A stretch of DNA of 64,000 nucleotides from positions 1 to 64,000 of the IMG/VR virus record IMGVR_UViG_3300025941_000021; one strand, given 5' to 3'. A program made the position numbers and the translations under genes. Every line of letters begins with the position of its first letter. Within the stretch, counting starts at the first letter, position 1. The notes under the pieces are model-generated. The model had not been told where the DNA came from and searched no databases. It worked only from the letters and a program-made list of their open reading frames with translations. This DNA comes from a virus. Below, in pieces: positions 60,176-64,000 of this stretch.

Positions 60176-62905
60176 ATGACCCAATCGTTCTCCCAGAAGA
60201 TGCAGGAGCTAAAGCGCGTTGTTAGGCTCCATGCCAACTGGCTTGTATACGCGACCTTGGGAGAGTCAGCGCTAAGTCCAACAGAAGTAACCGAACTCAA
60301 GAAGTACGGAAAGCTTCCTATGGGTCAAGCGCTGAACTTGACGGACAAGTCATATCTTTTGGGCAAGTTTCGCGCGCTCTACAAGCGCGGTGAATACAGC
60401 TACCTCAACTACGAAGAAGTTCAATCGCAACACAAGTTGTCACCGCTCGAAGAGCTGGTAGTCGAACAGGCTCGCCTTCGTGCGGGACAGCAAATGAAGG
60501 GTGTTGCACAGGACATCGCAGACGGTGTATATACTTCGCTATCGCAAGTGCTAGGCAAGGCAGTCTCTGAGGCGGTAGTTTCCCAAACAGTAGCGGACGA
60601 GACCGCGCTTGCCATCATTTACAGGAAGACTGCACAAGATCTTGCGTCTAACCTGGCATCGCGTTTGCAGACAGGCCAACGCCGCAACTGGAAGATTGTG
60701 GCTGAAACGGCTATGCAAGCAGCGAAGGTAGCTGGCTCTGCACAAGCTATCGTAAACAAGGTCGGTATCTACGCGCTATCAGACGGTCCAGAGTCGATGG
60801 TAAGCGTCATCCCAGGGCAACTTTGTTGTGAGGACTGTACATCCCACTACACAGGTGCTGATGGTCAACCACGTGTATTTCGTCTCTCCACACTTTTGGG
60901 CGCTGGCTCGAATGCTGATGGTGACGTCACGCACACAAAGCAGAACGGTAGACATACGCACTGGAAGACCACCTTGCCACCACTACATCCAAGTTGTGGG
61001 TGTTCGATTGTGTACGTCCCACCAGGACATGGTTGGGTTGATGGTAAGCTCTCGATGCTCAACAAGTCGCTCTTTGCAGAGCACTTGGCAAAGGCACGCT
61101 CTGGCGTCTCGGGTGGAATCTCACCAACAGTAGAACCAAAGGGTGCTCCTTCGAATCAGAAGGAAGGCACAGGTACGCCGTCGCTTCCAGGTGCCGCTGC
61201 ACCGGGCAATCACGCAGGTCCAGGTCGTCCGTCGGGCGGTTTGCCAAAGCCAGGCTCAGGCACGCCTGGTGGCTCTGGTGGCGGTCCGATGTATGTCTCG
61301 TGTCCGTTCGGTGGTGGCGCGGACTGTATGAAGCATGGCGGCAATGGGGCAACGATGCACAAGCCTGGTGGTGCGATCATGAAAAAGCACCAGGAAGCTA
61401 TGATGCGTGGTGCCAAGCCAACAACACCAGATGCTATCGAAGCACAGCACAAGGCAATGGACGCAACGGCTCTTGCGTACAACGGCACACCACACGCACG
61501 TGACGTGACCCTCACGCACTTGTCCGAGGGCGACATCGGGTCTGCGAAGAACTTGTCATCCGAAGGTTTGGCAGGACAGCACGTAAGTCACAAGGTGACG
61601 ATTGTAGGCAACGGTTCCGGAGTTATGAAACCTGCGCCTGTATTTCCTGAGGCTATCTACAAGGGTGGCGGATGGGCAGACGGTGCAGCGAACATGCCTC
61701 GTGATTCTGGTCACAAGTCGGAGGTTGGTGCATCGAATCTTGCACACAGCCTTGGTTTGACTGAACACGTACCACCTACAGTTGCACGCCTTGGCACTGG
61801 TGAACACGGCACACACAAGGGCGAGACGAGCTTGCAGCAGTGGAAGGATGGCTATCTTCCTGCGTCCTTCGGCACTGAGGAGACGGTAGCTACGCCTGAC
61901 GCCAATATGTCTGGTTCACGTTCGAACAACAAAACGAACAATGCGTATGAAGCACTTCGCACGGCTGCACCAGACAAGGAAAAGTTTGACAACAAGATGA
62001 GTGAGCTTGCGGTCATGGACATGGTGATGAACAACAACGACCGCCACATGGGTAACTTAGTGGTCAACAAAGACCACTCTGATGTTGTTGGTATCGACCA
62101 CGGCTTGTCCTTCGCATCTGGTATGCAGGGACACAAGAACGGCATCCATTACGGTATGGAAGCTGCTGGTAAGCCGCTGACAGTGCCAGACCACCTCATG
62201 ACGCGATTCAAGTCCAACAGCTTGGGTGCAACAGAGCGTGCAATGGAAGGATCTGGATTGCAGCCTTGGCAGGTTATGCAGACGCATCTTCGACAGAAGT
62301 ACGTATCGCACTTGCAGGAAACCCACGGATACATCCCACCAGAGACTACACGCTACATTCTTCAAGGCGCAGGCAAGAACCCAATGCCTCGTCCTGGTGC
62401 AAGCTTTGGTGAACCAGGTGCAGATAGCATCATGGACCGCTTGGACAACTACAACAAGACGAAGGACGAAGGTCAACTACCTGACCAGTTGTTCTCTTCA
62501 TTTGCAAAGGACTACATCAACAAGGGCCTGGCAAAGAAGGATTCGCCCGAACACGCAGACTTTGAACGTATGGCAAAGGAAATGCCACTTCACGAGCCTG
62601 GTCGCATCCATGACAAGGACTACCACGGGTCTGAGGATCACCAGAGCCATTGGGATAGTATTCCTGCGTACAAGGGTGTGAAGTGCGAGAGCTTCGAGAG
62701 TCGCTACAACAAGAAGCAGCCAGAAGCCCCAAAGCCACTACGTACTGCACCAAGTATGCCATCAATCGGTACTAGCAAGACGGAACTTGCACCTTCTGCG
62801 CCAGTAGAGGATGTGAAGACGGTCAAGCCTGCGAAGAAGGCCGTAACGAAGAGTCTCTGGATTGATCCGGCTGCCAAGTTTCCGATTGACAAGCTCGACA
62901 AGTGA
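60176..62905 (+). CDS. MuF-type minor head protein fused to a PI3/4K- or HipA-like kinase domain
   Basis: 909 residues. The N-terminal part (to about residue 285) is a Mu F-like head morphogenesis domain, with the CCEDC pair and the LPPLHPSCGCS signature near residues 268-277. A Gly/Pro linker with CPFGGGADCMKHGG follows. From about residue 465 to 690 a kinase-like domain shows VGNGSGVMKP (nucleotide lysine position), MDMVMNNNDRHMGNLVV (catalytic loop DRHxxN) and VVGIDHGLSF (metal-binding IDHG), as in PI3/4-kinase, HipA and related folds. MuF proteins often carry toxin-like C-termini injected with DNA. Kinase activity and target unknown. Confidence 0.75.
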   Translation: MTQSFSQKMQELKRVVRLHANWLVYATLGESALSPTEVTELKKYGKLPMGQALNLTDKSYLLGKFRALYKRGEYSYLNYEEVQSQHKLSPLEELVVEQARLRAGQQMKGVAQDIADGVYTSLSQVLGKAVSEAVVSQTVADETALAIIYRKTAQDLASNLASRLQTGQRRNWKIVAETAMQAAKVAGSAQAIVNKVGIYALSDGPESMVSVIPGQLCCEDCTSHYTGADGQPRVFRLSTLLGAGSNADGDVTHTKQNGRHTHWKTTLPPLHPSCGCSIVYVPPGHGWVDGKLSMLNKSLFAEHLAKARSGVSGGISPTVEPKGAPSNQKEGTGTPSLPGAAAPGNHAGPGRPSGGLPKPGSGTPGGSGGGPMYVSCPFGGGADCMKHGGNGATMHKPGGAIMKKHQEAMMRGAKPTTPDAIEAQHKAMDATALAYNGTPHARDVTLTHLSEGDIGSAKNLSSEGLAGQHVSHKVTIVGNGSGVMKPAPVFPEAIYKGGGWADGAANMPRDSGHKSEVGASNLAHSLGLTEHVPPTVARLGTGEHGTHKGETSLQQWKDGYLPASFGTEETVATPDANMSGSRSNNKTNNAYEALRTAAPDKEKFDNKMSELAVMDMVMNNNDRHMGNLVVNKDHSDVVGIDHGLSFASGMQGHKNGIHYGMEAAGKPLTVPDHLMTRFKSNSLGATERAMEGSGLQPWQVMQTHLRQKYVSHLQETHGYIPPETTRYILQGAGKNPMPRPGASFGEPGADSIMDRLDNYNKTKDEGQLPDQLFSSFAKDYINKGLAKKDSPEHADFERMAKEMPLHEPGRIHDKDYHGSEDHQSHWDSIPAYKGVKCESFESRYNKKQPEAPKPLRTAPSMPSIGTSKTELAPSAPVEDVKTVKPAKKAVTKSLWIDPAAKFPIDKLDK

Positions 62906-62920
62906 GGTAATACTGGATTT

Positions 62921-63172
62921 ATGGACAAGCACTTCGACGCAATCAAGATCGTGTCTGGCCAGGATGAATCCACGCTCGCGCTGGTGTGGTGGGACGGCAA
63001 GCACATTCGCTCAAACAAAGAGTCTTTCTTGTCCCGTCTACGCAAGGAAGAAATCAATGGTATGCGCTTCTCTGATGGAGAAGACTTCCTAAACGTGCTA
63101 CCATACCGTTTCTCCAACGGATACATGTTCTGCCGCAAGGTAGTCGTGGATGAAAAGGGTCAAGAAGTATGA
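62921..63172 (+). CDS. Small protein (83 aa)
   Basis: ATG at 62921 with a TGAGGT site. Beta-rich (FDAIKIVSGQDESTLALVWW), with a helix and final strands. No family recognised. Confidence 0.6.
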   Translation: MDKHFDAIKIVSGQDESTLALVWWDGKHIRSNKESFLSRLRKEEINGMRFSDGEDFLNVLPYRFSNGYMFCRKVVVDEKGQEV

Positions 63173-63657
63173 TCGTACTGGAAGGCTTGGAAGACTCGTT
63201 TGACAATGACGCAGCCGAGAAGATGCTCAATCTCTCGGTTGGTCGTATTACGACCACGCGCGAGTTGGTTCGCAAGTCCATGTATGACTTTGACCTTGAG
63301 ACGCCAGAGGGCATTGAAAAGCTCATGGCGTTGTTGCCTATTATGGACCCTGAGATTCTCAAGGACATCATGGGCGAAATCTGGCCAGGCTATCCAACGG
63401 ATATTGATGCGCGTCGTCATCGCTTGGAAATCAAGGGCTACTTGAAGGACTACTTGGAGTCATATGACACGCAAGATGCAGCTCAACAACTTGGATCCGA
63501 TCAAGGACAAGGAGAAGATCGAGAAGTTGCTGGCGAAGAGCCACAGACCGGACAGCCCGCCACCAGTCCTCCTTCCGGTGGACCTGATGCTGGTGCAGTA
63601 CCTTCGCAACCTGGGGCCGGTAACGAAGCTACAGTTGCTCAAGCTGGTCAGACCTGA
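63169..63657 (+). CDS. Virion-module protein with low-complexity tail (162 aa)
   Basis: The first 100 residues are helical (NLSVGRITTTRELVRKSMYD; MDPEILKDIMGEIWPGYP). After about residue 99 the frame becomes Gly/Pro/Gln/Ala-rich, exactly where it overlaps the next gene in another frame. The globular part seems real; the tail may be shaped by the overlapping gene. Confidence 0.65.
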   Translation: MIVLEGLEDSFDNDAAEKMLNLSVGRITTTRELVRKSMYDFDLETPEGIEKLMALLPIMDPEILKDIMGEIWPGYPTDIDARRHRLEIKGYLKDYLESYDTQDAAQQLGSDQGQGEDREVAGEEPQTGQPATSPPSGGPDAGAVPSQPGAGNEATVAQAGQT

Positions 63658-63751
63658 TACATTGAGGAAACTGACTGACGTTGGCGTTTTGGTTAAGAAT
63701 CCCGACCACTTCGGGATAGACGTATACAAGGTGAACGATGAGCTTTGCTGA
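63464..63751 (+). CDS. Winged-helix-like protein overprinting the previous gene (95 aa)
   Basis: PPPVLLPVDLMLVQYLRNLG then VTKLQLLKLVRPDTLRKLTD and VGVLVKNPDHFGIDVYKV look like a compact helical or winged-helix domain. It shares about 194 bases with the low-complexity tail of the preceding gene in a different frame. The stop overlaps the next ATG. Confidence 0.6.
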   Translation: MTRKMQLNNLDPIKDKEKIEKLLAKSHRPDSPPPVLLPVDLMLVQYLRNLGPVTKLQLLKLVRPDTLRKLTDVGVLVKNPDHFGIDVYKVNDELC

Positions 63752-64000
63752 GATAAAGAAGGCATTCGGAATGCCCTCAACTGACGCAGCACACCAGTAC
63801 ATTTTCAAGTCTGGTGAGTATGGCTCTATGTATCAATACTGGTACCGTGATAGCCTTGGCAACTACTATCGCTACACAAATGCGCCTGTGGACAATCCGG
63901 ACTATGACCCGCTTGTGGGGCTGCCGTTGATGGACCCAGAGCAGCCAGTGCCTGAGAAGAATACCGAGTTCTTCTCACCCGAAGGATACAAACTCTCGAT
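63738..64000 (+). CDS. Virion-module protein, truncated by the window end
   Basis: ATG at 63738 overlaps the end of the previous gene. The 87 visible residues (MSFAEIKKAFGMPSTDAAHQ...) are rich in Tyr (YGSMYQYWYRDSLGNYYRY) and acidic. The C-terminus is outside the window. Function unknown. Confidence 0.65.
   Translation, partial: MSFAEIKKAFGMPSTDAAHQYIFKSGEYGSMYQYWYRDSLGNYYRYTNAPVDNPDYDPLVGLPLMDPEQPVPEKNTEFFSPEGYKLS

Overview
The window reads as the interior of a large tailed double-stranded DNA phage genome. Evidence: an HK97-type portal, a MuF-type minor head protein, rIIA-like and rIIB-like proteins, a class II ribonucleotide reductase, about forty tRNA genes, and very tight packing with stop/start overlaps of the ATGA, GTGA and TGATG type. 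The host cannot be fixed from sequence. Several promoters have a sigma70-like TTGACA -35 box. Two lipoproteins have classic lipoboxes, and one carries an Asp/Gly/Ser/Thr-rich linker of the kind common in Myxococcota, so a myxobacterium-like Gram-negative host is a reasonable guess, not a result.

Layout. (1) 1-29614, all genes on the minus strand: about 65 mostly small genes. They include many zinc-finger and single-membrane-helix proteins, a triplicated gene family (6.1-7.1 kb), rIIB and rIIA (9.9-13.2 kb), an AAA+ / metallopeptidase / VWA module (14.3-17.6 kb), a macro domain, a methyltransferase-like protein, a protein with a bL12-CTD-like segment, a polynucleotide-kinase-like ATPase, an S4 protein and a lipoprotein. 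(2) 29615-31304: a non-coding divergent region with scattered CCTACA/TGTAGG hexamers, direct repeats and palindromes, a candidate replication origin or control region. (3) 31305-42775, plus strand: small unknown genes, a HAD phosphatase resembling the Pnkp phosphatase half, class II RNR, metallophosphoesterase and GNAT. (4) 42772-51490: a translation block with tRNAs for all 20 amino acids, a tRNA-like element with a CUA (amber) anticodon, a very short RNase P RNA, a circularly permuted tmRNA-like locus, a Pth2-like peptidyl-tRNA hydrolase, peptide deformylase, an HNH endonuclease and a Ro60/TROVE protein. It ends at a strong intrinsic terminator. (5) 51507-64000: an S4 protein, then the virion module (cupin, coiled-coil protein, portal, pyrophosphatase-like protein, and a MuF protein fused to a PI3/4K- or HipA-like kinase domain).

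The most unusual content is the translation block. It appears to hold its own tRNA maturation (RNase P RNA), ribosome rescue (tmRNA-like, Pth2), N-terminal processing (deformylase) and RNA quality control (Ro60). A polynucleotide kinase and a HAD phosphatase elsewhere in the window could add end repair of cut tRNAs. All functions are read from motifs and hand-drawn base pairing. No database or folding program was run.
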